Below are positions 26,077-35,425 of a stretch of DNA of 64,000 bases, piece by piece. The position numbers and the translations under genes are program-made. This stretch comes from Anaerocolumna sp. GTDB taxonomy: Bacteria; Bacillota; Clostridia; Lachnospirales; Lachnospiraceae. Where the stretch lies: assembly GCA_029239975.1 (NCBI GenBank), contig JARBTX010000008.1:62001-126000 (forward strand), written 5' to 3'. Position 1 is the stretch's first letter, and each line of letters begins with the position of its first letter. The notes beneath the pieces are model-generated. The model was not told the origin of the DNA. It did no database searches and was given only the letters and a program-made list of their open reading frames with translations.

Positions 26077-26817
26077 TTACCGTGGGGTATGTGAGCTTAC
26101 ATAATCCGAATAGCTGCTGCCTGTATATTTTTTGAAGCAACGTCCAAAATAGTTCGGGTCAGGGATGCCGACATCATTGGCAGTACAGAACATTTTCTTA
26201 CTTGTTCCTGCAAGCACGATTGCCCGTTCCATCCGGCACTTGTTCAGAAACTCGACAAAGGTCTTTCCTGTTTCCTGCTTAAATTTCCGACTAAGATAGC
26301 TAGGATTAAATCCAAAATGCTGAGCCACAGAGGTTAAGTTAATATTAGAATCGGTAAAATTATCGCGTAAATACTGCATTATCTTCTCGATATCAGACGG
26401 AGTAATTTCATGTCCAATCTCCTGTGTACGAGTATTGTTTTTATCAAGTTTTTCTTTTATCTTGATTAACACCTCGTTCACCTCTTGCCGTACAATCGGT
26501 TTAAGCATATACTCTACCACCGGTAGACGAACACACTGACGTGCATACTCAAAATCATCAAATCCTGTCAAAACAACAATCATCAAGTCTGTATATCGCT
26601 TCGTTGCAACTTCTATAAATTCTATCCCATTCATAAAAGGCATGGAAATGTCAACAAACACAACGTCTGGCCGCAACTCATCAATGATGTTAATCGCTTC
26701 TATACCGCTCGCTGCCTCACCCACCAATTCCATATCAAGAGATTGCCAATCTATGGAAACCTGTAGTAGCCTACGAGCAGACATCTCGTCGTCTATGATC
26801 ATAACTCGGTACATCAT
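26077..26817 (-). CDS. YesN-type response regulator with AraC DNA-binding domain
   Basis: 246 residues. Receiver domain 1-120 with acidic pocket IDDEMSARR, phosphoacceptor Asp in VFVDISMPFMNGIEF, and Lys in YMLKPIV. The C-terminal AraC double helix-turn-helix (about 145-246) reads VAQHFGFNPSYLSRKFKQETG and ends at YSDYVSSH. The linker is much shorter than in the usual 500-residue YesN proteins. The start codon overlaps the histidine kinase stop by four bases (ATGA). It probably activates the sugar importer upstream. Confidence 0.92.
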   Translation of the reverse strand: MMYRVMIIDDEMSARRLLQVSIDWQSLDMELVGEAASGIEAINIIDELRPDVVFVDISMPFMNGIEFIEVATKRYTDLMIVVLTGFDDFEYARQCVRLPVVEYMLKPIVRQEVNEVLIKIKEKLDKNNTRTQEIGHEITPSDIEKIMQYLRDNFTDSNINLTSVAQHFGFNPSYLSRKFKQETGKTFVEFLNKCRMERAIVLAGTSKKMFCTANDVGIPDPNYFGRCFKKYTGSSYSDYVSSHTPR

Positions 26818-28568
26818 TCTTCCCCCTCTCCTTTTGTTTTCCTCATCTTGGGAATGTAGATCTCAATTTCCGTATACTCGCCAGGCTCACTATATATCTG
26901 TACTACATTGTCACAGTCATAGTAATAACGTATTCGATTGATGGTTCCGCGTAGGCCAAAGCCAGACAGCACCTTAATATCATCTTTCTCGCTTGCTTCT
27001 AGTACGTTCTTTATCTGCTCAGGGCTCATGCCAACACCGGAATCGTACACATTTATACGCATGCCATTCTCTTCCATACAGGTAGTGATGCGAATAACGC
27101 ACTTTTCTCCCTTGAGACGCACTCCATGGTAAATACAGTTTTCCACAAGCGGTTGAAGTATCAGCTTAGGTATCATGTAGTCGAGTGTACTATCGTCAAG
27201 GATATATTCATCCTCAAATATATCTCCATACCGAAGCTTTTGCAAAGAGAGATAATCCTGAGTAATGCGCAGCTCACGCTTTAGTGGTATCTCGCGATCA
27301 CCTTTACTAAGGAAATTGCGGTAAAAACTGCCTAGTGTCTCCAGTGCATCATGCGCTTTGCTTGCATTCTCCTGCACTGCCATATAGCTAATGGTTTCTA
27401 ATGTATTATAAAGGAAATGTGGCTTTATCTGCTCTTGGAGCACACGTATCTCTGCCTTCTGCACATTCTTTTCATTCGCCAGCAGGCGATAGAACAGCTC
27501 GTTAAGATATTCTATCATGCTATTGTAGCTTTCAGCTAACCTACCAATTTCGTTGTTCGGCATTTTGGTATCAATCTTCTTAAGCCACCCTGATGATCTC
27601 GTACGCTCCATTGCTTCGCTTAGATTCCTAATAGGCCTTGCAATATTCACTGTAATAAACCAAGCACAAACAAACGCCGACAGGATAAATGCTATGAGAG
27701 TGATCATCAACGCAAATAAGGTATCTCTAGGTAGTGGCTCTGCTCCCCTACCACTGACACACAAAACCACGAGCGGTTTTATCGCCAGTTTGCCGGTCAA
27801 AGTCTTTCTCTCGCCATCTAAACGAATACTCTTATAAACTATACTATTACTATCGTAGTCACTGTCATACAATGCACCGATTTCTTCATTCCCACATAGA
27901 AGTGTAGCATTACAATCAAGTATACACATTCCGCTGGAATTCTGTAACGCAAGCGCATCATCAAACACATCCCCTGATATATTCATCATTAGCATACCCA
28001 AAAGCTTTTGTGAATTAATATCATATATTGCACGTGACATAGTAAGCAATGGTTTACTTCTTTTTTTTCTAATTGTGCCGTTGCCATTAATTGAAATAAC
28101 TATGGCACCACGTGCATCCAATATATTAGAACGCTCTGCGTCATTTATATCAACAGAATATTCACCTATTCCTGTACTTACATGCTCCCCATCGTTACGG
28201 ATGATATATACAGAATCAATATAGCTATATAAACTTTGTATTTCATTTATACCCTCTCGTGCATCATATCTCTTTTCTCTATCTGTTTTGTCAGTTTTTA
28301 AATAGCTCACGACTCTGTCATTGAGCATAATCAGACGTGTCAAATAATTGTAGTTCACCAAACTTGCTCTGATGGTGGACACCACATTGTTGACCGCCGT
28401 CTCCGATGTTCTTGCTTTGAAATCATCTTCCGTTTTCTTAATTATGATAGAGGTTGTTATCAAAAACATAATACTAAAAAATAGCAACAGAATAATAAGC
28501 ATTAACAGGGCCTTGTGCTGTAGCGACATTTTAATATCGCGTTTTAATTCATTGCCTCCATACCTCAT
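26814..28568 (-). CDS. YesM-type sensor histidine kinase
   Basis: 584 residues. Two membrane segments (about 18-40 and 285-308) enclose an extracellular sensor; a HAMP region follows (VNIARPIRNLSEAMERT). The His-kinase (LytS/YesM type) domain has the phosphoacceptor in QIKPHFLYNTLETISYMA and the ATP lid GVGMSPEQIKN with GFGLRGTINRI. It pairs with the overlapping response regulator. The start has GAGGTG upstream. By eye the kinase and regulator genes use more G and C than the genes around them, which may reflect separate origin. Confidence 0.93.
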   Translation of the reverse strand: MRYGGNELKRDIKMSLQHKALLMLIILLLFFSIMFLITTSIIIKKTEDDFKARTSETAVNNVVSTIRASLVNYNYLTRLIMLNDRVVSYLKTDKTDREKRYDAREGINEIQSLYSYIDSVYIIRNDGEHVSTGIGEYSVDINDAERSNILDARGAIVISINGNGTIRKKRSKPLLTMSRAIYDINSQKLLGMLMMNISGDVFDDALALQNSSGMCILDCNATLLCGNEEIGALYDSDYDSNSIVYKSIRLDGERKTLTGKLAIKPLVVLCVSGRGAEPLPRDTLFALMITLIAFILSAFVCAWFITVNIARPIRNLSEAMERTRSSGWLKKIDTKMPNNEIGRLAESYNSMIEYLNELFYRLLANEKNVQKAEIRVLQEQIKPHFLYNTLETISYMAVQENASKAHDALETLGSFYRNFLSKGDREIPLKRELRITQDYLSLQKLRYGDIFEDEYILDDSTLDYMIPKLILQPLVENCIYHGVRLKGEKCVIRITTCMEENGMRINVYDSGVGMSPEQIKNVLEASEKDDIKVLSGFGLRGTINRIRYYYDCDNVVQIYSEPGEYTEIEIYIPKMRKTKGEGEE

Positions 28569-28802
28569 TTCTACACCTCAACCACGTATATTTATGTAAA
28601 TGCTACTTTTACCCATACTTTACATTTGATATCGTATCACACCTGCTCTTTATTTTCAACACGATACATCCAGGTTATCCAAAGCTGATATTTTCAAAAT
28701 CATAAAGTAAATAGTAAATATTACAACGGGTCTCCGACTCTGTTGTGTATAAAGCTACTCAAGCATAGTCCGAAACCCATCTAAAAAAATATTAACTTAC
28801 CA

Positions 28803-29699
28803 CTAGCCCTTAATTGCTCCTGCAATAAAGCTATCTTGAATCTTCTTACTAAAGAATATATAGAATATTAGTGTAGGGAATGTTGCTAAAACCAACGCCG
28901 CACCAATAGGTCCCCAATCCGTCGTGTACTGTCCAGAAAGAGCCTGCACGCCGACTGGTAGTGTTTTGTGCACAGAATCACTAATAAAGATATTCGCAAA
29001 CATCAGCTCGTTCCAGCACTGCAGGAAAGTATAAATTGACACCGTTGCCACAGCCGGCTTCATCAGTGGCACTATGATTCTAAAGAAAATACCCCATGTA
29101 TTACAGCCATCGATACACGCTGCCTCATCAAGATCGATCGGTAATTCTTGCATGAAACCTGTGCAAATAAGTATTCCCATTGCTAATGAAAAAGCAGCGT
29201 AGGGAATAATAAGTGCAAAGTAAGTATTGAGCAAATGCAGTTTTGAAAGAGTAACATAAATGGGCACAATTGCCGCATGAATAGGAATCGTTAATCCTAG
29301 CATAAAAAATGAGTTCATACGCTTTCTTCCATTCCAAATAAATCTAGTCAGGGCAAAAGTCGCCATAAGTGAAAACAACATAACTATTGCAATGGTCACA
29401 ATGGCAATAATAGTACTATTTAAAAAGTATTTACCAATGTGTCCTACACTTAATGCTTTTTCATAGTTTGACCACAACCACTCTTTCGGAAGACCAGCAA
29501 CATTTGTACCAAATATTTCTTCGTTGCTCTTGAGTGAGAAGGTAAACATCCAATATACGGGGAACAGGTTAATGAGTGCCCAGATACCAAATACTATATA
29601 TACCCAAATCTCTTTACCCTTAGTTCCATTATTCTGGAAGGATTCACTCTGATGTCTGGATTTTTTCTTTTGATCCAGAAAGATATCACCTTTTTTCAT
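28803..29699 (-). CDS. Sugar ABC transporter permease, MsmG/MalG type
   Basis: 298 residues with six membrane segments and the EAA loop DEAACIDGCNTWGIFFRIIVP; the tail IQDSFIAGAIKG is typical. The ORF track starts 12 codons early; the ATG at 29699 has AAGGAGG upstream and lies four bases past the stop of the other permease. It is the third gene of the SBP-permease-permease operon. Confidence 0.93.
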   Translation of the reverse strand: MKKGDIFLDQKKKSRHQSESFQNNGTKGKEIWVYIVFGIWALINLFPVYWMFTFSLKSNEEIFGTNVAGLPKEWLWSNYEKALSVGHIGKYFLNSTIIAIVTIAIVMLFSLMATFALTRFIWNGRKRMNSFFMLGLTIPIHAAIVPIYVTLSKLHLLNTYFALIIPYAAFSLAMGILICTGFMQELPIDLDEAACIDGCNTWGIFFRIIVPLMKPAVATVSIYTFLQCWNELMFANIFISDSVHKTLPVGVQALSGQYTTDWGPIGAALVLATFPTLIFYIFFSKKIQDSFIAGAIKG

Positions 29700-29703
29700 G
29701 TTG

Positions 29704-30585
29704 TTAATCCTCCTTATCCCTAAATATGCGGCCAATAATTATAGCAAATGTGAAGCACAACACGATGAGAAGGAAAGCAATCGTACTGCCCATACCATAT
29801 CTATTACGCAGGAACAACATACTTATCATCAGAGTACTAGGAACTTCAGTTGCGTGTAACGGTCCGCCATTAGTTAAAACATATATTAAATCAAAAGACT
29901 TAAGGGAGCCTGTAACAGCAAATATTGTGCTAATCTTCAGTATTGGCTTAATGTATGGTAAAACAATATAACGGTTTACCTGCCACTCTCTTGCTCCATC
30001 TATCATTGCTGCCTCACGATACTCGATAGGAACACTCTTTACACCAGCAAACATTAGTAGCATATGATAACCAACATACTGCCATAAAACAGGTACGAAA
30101 GTAGCACCAAGCGCGGTAGTTATTTCTCCAAGCCAAATCTTTGCCAGACTATCCAGGCCAAGAGATCGCAGCATTACATTAAGGATTCCATATGATGGAT
30201 TATAAATCTTTAACCAGAGTTGACCGATAACAACAGTCGATATAAGAACGGGCATAAAATAAATTGAAAGGAAACCTCGTTCCCCCTTTCTTCCCTTGCC
30301 GAGAAGAAGTGCAAGCCCCAGTGCAAGTGGCAATTGAATCATTACCGAAAGCAATGCCAAAAGCAACGCATTGCCCAGTGCTTTTACAAAGCCTATCGAA
30401 TTGCTAGTAAACAATTCACTATAATTTTCTAATCCAATGAAAGTCTTATTTCCAAAGCCGTTCCAATCAAATAAGCTGTAATAGCCCGACATAAATATCG
30501 GTGCCACAAGAATGAAAAGAAAAAGAATCAGCGCAGGGAGAATAAAAAGAATAATTGTTAGTTTATTACTGTATAGTTTTTTCAT
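29704..30585 (-). CDS. Sugar ABC transporter permease, MsmF/MalF type
   Basis: 293 residues with six membrane segments and the EAA loop YREAAMIDGAREWQVNRYIVLP. The ORF track starts 19 codons early, inside an intercistronic hairpin; the ATG at 30585 has GGAAGGAA upstream. It lies downstream of the binding-protein gene and is tightly coupled to the second permease. No ATPase gene accompanies it. Confidence 0.93.
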   Translation of the reverse strand: MKKLYSNKLTIILFILPALILFLFILVAPIFMSGYYSLFDWNGFGNKTFIGLENYSELFTSNSIGFVKALGNALLLALLSVMIQLPLALGLALLLGKGRKGERGFLSIYFMPVLISTVVIGQLWLKIYNPSYGILNVMLRSLGLDSLAKIWLGEITTALGATFVPVLWQYVGYHMLLMFAGVKSVPIEYREAAMIDGAREWQVNRYIVLPYIKPILKISTIFAVTGSLKSFDLIYVLTNGGPLHATEVPSTLMISMLFLRNRYGMGSTIAFLLIVLCFTFAIIIGRIFRDKED

Positions 30586-30607
30586 CTTGATTCCTTCCCT
30601 AATAGAT

Positions 30608-30662
30608 AAGAAGCGGTTCCCAGATGATTTTGATCCAGACAATCGTTGGGAAACCGCTTCTT
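30608..30662 (-). promoter_or_regulatory. Intercistronic stem-loop after the sugar-binding protein gene
   Basis: AAGAAGCGGTTCCCA pairs with TGGGAAACCGCTTCTT (15 bp with one bulged A). The T-run (eight Ts) is on the plus strand, so on the coding minus strand the stem lacks a terminator tail. It resembles the stem-loop after dctP and probably sets the binding protein to permease ratio. Confidence 0.65.
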
Positions 30663-30737
30663 TTTTTTATTGAATCAGAACCTAATGGTTTTTATGGCTC
30701 CATTCATATTACTTATATTAACAAATACTTCCCATAA

Positions 30738-32078
30738 TTATTTTTTAAGGTCTTTATCAAGGCCTTCAACAAATGCCTTACCATCAATTGCAGAAGCATA
30801 AATCTGATTTACATAGTCAAGATAAATGTTTGCATTATCAGCAGACTGAATACCATCACCAAAAAGAACACTCTGCTTTGAATTATTCATAATTTCAGCA
30901 ACTGCTAGTGTTAAAGGGTTAAGATTACTTGTGTCATAATCAGGTGTCCATGCTGGAAGTCCATTACCATCAAGGTAACCATAGTGGCAAACGCCTTTAG
31001 CAAGTTCAAGTGCAGCCATTGCAGCAATCTCAGGATTCTTAGAATTTGCTGAAACAGCAAGTGAATCACTAGGACCTCCAATAAGTTCGCCCAATTGAGA
31101 TTTGGTAGAATCAATAACTGGGAACTCAGCAACTTGAACCTTATCAGCTATGTCAACAAAACTTGCACAGTTCCATGTACCATTAATATAGAAAGCGTAT
31201 TTTCCTGATATGAAGTTTGCTTTCACCTCATCATTACTAAGTGCAATTCCTTCTGGATCAAAGTACTTCTTATTAATCATTTCTTGGAATTTGTTAACTG
31301 CATTGATAACTCCTTCGTTATTCCATGGAGTTTTACCAAGATACATATCAGTAAGTGCAGTAGCACCAACGCTCTTTTCGATCATAGACTCAAGATATTC
31401 GGTAACACACCAAGTCTCTTTACCTGAACAACCAAAAGGAATAATTCCCTTTGCAATAAGAGCGTCACAACAAGCTATCAGTTCTTCATATGTACCAGGA
31501 ACTTGATCGAAACCTGCTTGTTTTAATAATTCCTTGTTAGCAAACATAGCAACAACATTGTAATTTGTTGGTGCAGCATATAGCTTGCCGTCATATTTGT
31601 GGTTTACTAAGAATTTATCTTGCAATTCAGAAGCATAATTAGCATATGCATCATCTAAGCAATATACACGTCCAGCATCAACAAATTCTCTAAGGAAACC
31701 GCCTCCCCATGTGAAGAAGATATCTGGTAATTCATTTGCTGCAGCGGCAGCTTTAATCTTAGTCTTATAATCCTGGTTTTGGGTAGCTTCCCATTTGAGG
31801 TTGATTTCCGGATGTGCTTTCTGGAAATCAGCGATGGCAGTTTCATAAGCATGACGATTTGAGTCACTCTCTACTGCTATACACCACATAGTAAGGTTAA
31901 CAGGCTCACTCTCGCTTACAGCCGGTGCTTCGGTAGCTTCCGGTGTTTCAGTTGCTGTATTAGCTTCGGTTGCTGTAGGTTCAGCATTGTCGGTAGATGT
32001 GCTAGAATCTTTTTTCCCACATGCAGCGAGGGATACAAGCATCATCATAGTCATTAGTAATGCAATAGCTTTTTTCAT
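30738..32078 (-). CDS. Sugar ABC transporter binding lipoprotein (family 1)
   Basis: 446 residues. Lipoprotein signal MKKAIALLMTMMMLVSLAAC, then a linker rich in Thr, Glu, Ala and Pro. The mature part fits the MalE/MsmE class (VNLTMWCIAVESDSN, ELPDIFFTWGGGF, FYINGTWNCASF). It delivers an oligosaccharide to the permeases that follow. The two-component system downstream is its probable regulator. The sugar is not known. Confidence 0.92.
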   Translation of the reverse strand: MKKAIALLMTMMMLVSLAACGKKDSSTSTDNAEPTATEANTATETPEATEAPAVSESEPVNLTMWCIAVESDSNRHAYETAIADFQKAHPEINLKWEATQNQDYKTKIKAAAAANELPDIFFTWGGGFLREFVDAGRVYCLDDAYANYASELQDKFLVNHKYDGKLYAAPTNYNVVAMFANKELLKQAGFDQVPGTYEELIACCDALIAKGIIPFGCSGKETWCVTEYLESMIEKSVGATALTDMYLGKTPWNNEGVINAVNKFQEMINKKYFDPEGIALSNDEVKANFISGKYAFYINGTWNCASFVDIADKVQVAEFPVIDSTKSQLGELIGGPSDSLAVSANSKNPEIAAMAALELAKGVCHYGYLDGNGLPAWTPDYDTSNLNPLTLAVAEIMNNSKQSVLFGDGIQSADNANIYLDYVNQIYASAIDGKAFVEGLDKDLKK

Positions 32079-32201
32079 TATACTCCTCCTATAAAATAAT
32101 TTTATTTATGTTAATGCGATATGACCCCGTGTATATTAGAAGCATCCGGATTTTTGTCGTATGTCTCTTACTCTTAAGTCCAAATCACATTTCCATCTCT
32201 G

Positions 32202-32780
32202 TTATTCGTTGCTTGTTCTAACCATAGGCCATGGATATTCTATCTGCAGCTTACTATCGCCTAACTTAAAATAGCACACTGTATCTTCAAACTGATCTTT
32301 GTAAACAAGCTTAAAGGTCGAATTCTCATCATCTACTGTATAGTTCCCGGAAAAGAAACCATCCTCCATGAATGTTCCCGCCTCAGTAAAGGAGTAAGAC
32401 CAGTTTTTTTCTGCACAGGACCATTCACCTACCAGCCCATTTGGCTCCCCTTTACCACTAAAGGTATATGTATTATTACTATATAGATACATTCCCTCAT
32501 CATTCAGTACATAGCGAAGTTTTATTATCTTATCGTCTTTATCCTTTAACTTAATAAATTGACTGTCACATTCGAAGGAATAGTCCTTACCTTCATACTG
32601 TGCGGTACCATCTTTATGAAATACTGCTATAGCCGTCTCCTTATCGTGTGTATAAGCCCAACTACCATATATCGCATTTGCTTCGTTTGGTTTTGCGGTG
32701 GTATTCTTACCACATGCAGTCATAAATAGCATTATAAGCATAATTACCAAAAATGATGTCAGATATTTAACTTTTTTCAT
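32202..32780 (-). CDS. Lipoprotein with two lipocalin-like repeats
   Basis: 192 residues, starting at the ATG at 32780 with AGAGGGA upstream. Lipoprotein signal ends ...LFMTAC. The mature part holds two similar beta-rich units, each beginning GSW/GEW: YGSWAYTHDKETAIAVFHKDG and VGEWSCAEKNWSYSFTEAG, each with aromatic and Gly-Thr turns. Such units are common in clostridial lipoproteins of unknown function (DUF5640-like). It is 124 bp upstream of the binding-protein gene on the same strand and may be its accessory. Confidence 0.75.
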   Translation of the reverse strand: MKKVKYLTSFLVIMLIMLFMTACGKNTTAKPNEANAIYGSWAYTHDKETAIAVFHKDGTAQYEGKDYSFECDSQFIKLKDKDDKIIKLRYVLNDEGMYLYSNNTYTFSGKGEPNGLVGEWSCAEKNWSYSFTEAGTFMEDGFFSGNYTVDDENSTFKLVYKDQFEDTVCYFKLGDSKLQIEYPWPMVRTSNE

Positions 32781-33372
32781 GCAATTCCCTCTTTCTAGAC
32801 TCATTATATAATTATCTTTCTATAATTTAAATGTAATATATTTACTTCAGCAAGCACAATTTTTACTATTTTCACTAAATTTTATATTCTTAATTTTCAT
32901 TTTATATCTAAAGAATTAATTTTTATCGGGTATAGTGAGTAAGTAGTTCCCATCCTCTCAGACGAGTAAGTAAGAGAAATCTCACTTCAAACTTCTTCGA
33001 GCAAGTTACAGTATTTAAACCTAGGAACATCAACTAATATAATAGCTTCTCAACATTGATATATATGGAAACCTTTTGAATTCAATTTCTATGATAGAGT
33101 GCTTATTTTGGAGTTTATTTAAATAAATATTCACAGTTTTCATTATATCATTAAGATCATTAGATATTCTGAAAAAGCCCTTTTGTAAGCATATTAATCA
33201 CCATTGTCTTTATACAGTTTATACCATTCTGATTTAAAGTTAAATAATTATAATTGAACAATATTAGTTTACAAGATATATATAAAAGTTGTAAATCTTT
33301 AATTTTTTGCAACTTTATGGTATAATAACTACCTGATAAAACTCGTTACTTCCAAGGATTATATCACAAACA
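32781..33372. other. Long AT-rich intergenic region
   Basis: No intact gene. Near 33092-33104 there is a lone arm (TAGAGTGCTTATT) of the terminator seen at 12151-12187. Around 33190-33240 the minus strand reads a short protein-like end, FKSEWYKLYKDNGD then stop, directly after another stop, which may be a gene remnant. The promoter of the lipoprotein and importer genes must lie near 32800-32900 but no clear one was picked. Confidence 0.4.
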
Positions 33373-33416
33373 AAAAGTTCCATATCAACTAATTACTTTA
33401 TTGATATGGAACTTTT
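33373..33416. terminator. Bidirectional terminator-like hairpin
   Basis: Stem AAAAGTTCCATATCAA pairs with TTGATATGGAACTTTT without mismatch around a short loop. It is downstream of the GH2 gene and its DUF2264 remnant on the minus strand. Confidence 0.75.
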
Positions 33417-33441
33417 ATTATTAAATTAATCTTTTCAGATA

Positions 33442-33545
33442 TTATAGCTGCAAATTTCCTTCCATTCCTTCAAACTCTATTACCTCTTACTAGCTAGATA
33501 AGGTCCGTTCTCATATACAAACCGCGGATTCCAAATAGGTGCTTA
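33442..33545 (-). pseudogene. Remnant of a DUF2264 gene with large internal deletion
   Basis: The right part encodes PIWNPRFVYENGPYLASK, matching PIWNQWYGYENEPYLASK inside the DUF2264 protein at 12214. The left part encodes VIEFEGMEGNLQL-stop, matching the exact C-terminus of that protein. About 430 residues between the two are gone and the frame is broken at the join. It lies just after the GH2 stop, as DUF2264 lies just after GH88 in the other cassette. Confidence 0.85.
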
Positions 33546-33548
33546 GTT

Positions 33549-35231
33549 TTACTTTTCATCATACGTCTGATAGGATTCAAACAATCTCTTGACAACATTA
33601 TAAGCTAACTTTTTGCGTCGGTATTCATCAACAACGCCTTTATTATTCATAGTTCTAGGACGTACCCAGAACCATTCTTCACTCACACGGATATCACAGA
33701 ACTGCCATATATACACACCACTACAACCAGGTTGCGACATAACTGCTGTGATTTGCTTTTCTAATGTTTCAGCTTGATATTCCTCAGTCCATTTTGAGTT
33801 ATAAGAATTATGATAACCGTATATGCCTCCTGCACCAATTTCCGTTACAAGGAAGGGCTTTCCTGATCCTTCCGTTTCTTTTTGTACCCATTCATATAAA
33901 TCTTTTAGATATTCTTCCACAGGTGTATCATGATACCAAAGTGGATAAATGTTATAGGAAACCACCTCCGGTAAACCTAAGCATAAATCCGACTTAAACT
34001 TGCAACTGGCAAAGGAACGTGGTCTTGTGGTATCTAATTCACCAATGATGTCAAACTGTTTACTATAGCATTCTTTACCATATTCACTATCACTCGCACA
34101 TTCATTTAAAATACCCCAAATATAGATACAAGGGTGATTGTAATGCATTGGAATCATCTCTCTTATCACTTGCTCAGCTTGTGGCCTAAAATTTGGATTT
34201 TTCATATTCTCAACACTCAACCCACGTGCATGATTTTCTTCCCACACAAGGATTCCTTGTTCATCACATAGATCAAGGAAAATCTCATCATTTGGATAGT
34301 GTGCAGTTCGTAACGAATTTGCTCCCAAATGTTTTGTTATTTCTATATCGGCTGCTATAGCAGAATAAGGCAAAGCACAACCAAACTGTGGATGATCCTC
34401 ATGTCTACAAAGTCCCTTTATTCTTAGGGTACGACCATTTAACACTATCTTTTTCCCTTCGACTTTAACTTCTCTAAAACCAAAGCGATCGATTAAGTCA
34501 TCAATTTCCATACCTTCCTCACGGACAACAGCGACTACATTATAAAGCTTAGGATTTTCAGGTGCCCATACTTCAACATCGTCAAAAGCTACTTCTTTCG
34601 ATAAGATTAACTCACTTTCCGCACCAATATCCACAGTATCCCATTCAAGGCTTTTACCTGCTAACTCAGTTTTCAAAGTTATCTGATGTGATCTACTATC
34701 AATATTTTCCACAGCAATCACAATCTTTGCATTCCAACTCCCCTTCTTTGTATAAGGTGTCACATGAACATACTTAATATATACATCCTTAAGCTTTTCC
34801 AAAACAACAGGTCTACTTATTCCACCATACGACATATAGTCATTTGGTATATGTAACGCACTGGCCTCACTAAAACGATTATCTGCCTTTATTTTCAGTT
34901 CGTGTACACCTTCTGGTAGTTCCTTGACGATAGCAGAAAAACTTGTATAGGCATTATAATGATGTGCAATCACTTTACCGTCTAAGGTTACAGTAGCAGT
35001 ATGACTGACTCCTTTAAATTCTAGCCGTATATTACCACTGGCTTGAAACGAAGTTTTGTAGATTCCCTCACCACGATATCCAGAGAAGTCAGGATAGTTT
35101 TCCCAACAACTAGGTGTTGCTACTTGATATGTTTTGTTTGCAAACTCACCCTGACAAGCAGAAAATTCCCATAAACAACCGGTAAGTTCCTCTTGTGGTC
35201 TAATGTTGTGTGTTGAAAATGTTCTTATCAT
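33549..35231 (-). CDS. GH2 beta-glucuronidase
   Basis: 560 residues, cytoplasmic. GH2 domains in order: sugar-binding sandwich (1-150), immunoglobulin-like domain (150-255), TIM barrel (255-560). Acid/base Glu377 in ILNECAS, nucleophile Glu464 in LVTEIGAGG. Near the end NNK (529-531) in MNNKGVVDEYRRKK lines up with the Asn-x-Lys motif (NKKGIFTRDRKPK) of E. coli beta-glucuronidase that binds the glucuronate carboxylate, which separates it from beta-galactosidases. The length is a little shorter than E. coli UidA. It is divergent from a cupin-AraC regulator. Confidence 0.85.
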   Translation of the reverse strand: MIRTFSTHNIRPQEELTGCLWEFSACQGEFANKTYQVATPSCWENYPDFSGYRGEGIYKTSFQASGNIRLEFKGVSHTATVTLDGKVIAHHYNAYTSFSAIVKELPEGVHELKIKADNRFSEASALHIPNDYMSYGGISRPVVLEKLKDVYIKYVHVTPYTKKGSWNAKIVIAVENIDSRSHQITLKTELAGKSLEWDTVDIGAESELILSKEVAFDDVEVWAPENPKLYNVVAVVREEGMEIDDLIDRFGFREVKVEGKKIVLNGRTLRIKGLCRHEDHPQFGCALPYSAIAADIEITKHLGANSLRTAHYPNDEIFLDLCDEQGILVWEENHARGLSVENMKNPNFRPQAEQVIREMIPMHYNHPCIYIWGILNECASDSEYGKECYSKQFDIIGELDTTRPRSFASCKFKSDLCLGLPEVVSYNIYPLWYHDTPVEEYLKDLYEWVQKETEGSGKPFLVTEIGAGGIYGYHNSYNSKWTEEYQAETLEKQITAVMSQPGCSGVYIWQFCDIRVSEEWFWVRPRTMNNKGVVDEYRRKKLAYNVVKRLFESYQTYDEK

Positions 35232-35425
35232 AGTATTCTCCCTTCAATTATAACCTTGACTTAATTGATTATTATTGTTTTAATACACTAATAAATCTAC
35301 TGATATAAAGTAATGTTGTAACATAATACGAATAATATCATATTAACCTCAGTATAATGAATTGCACATTCACTATCAATAATATATAATAAGAAAAAAC
35401 TGATATATTCTAAGGTGATGATGAT

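Noticed and set aside
25922-26104. 60-residue plus-strand ORF after kdgK
   Set aside because: It runs into the end of the YesN-type gene from the wrong strand, with no start signal or recognisable pattern.
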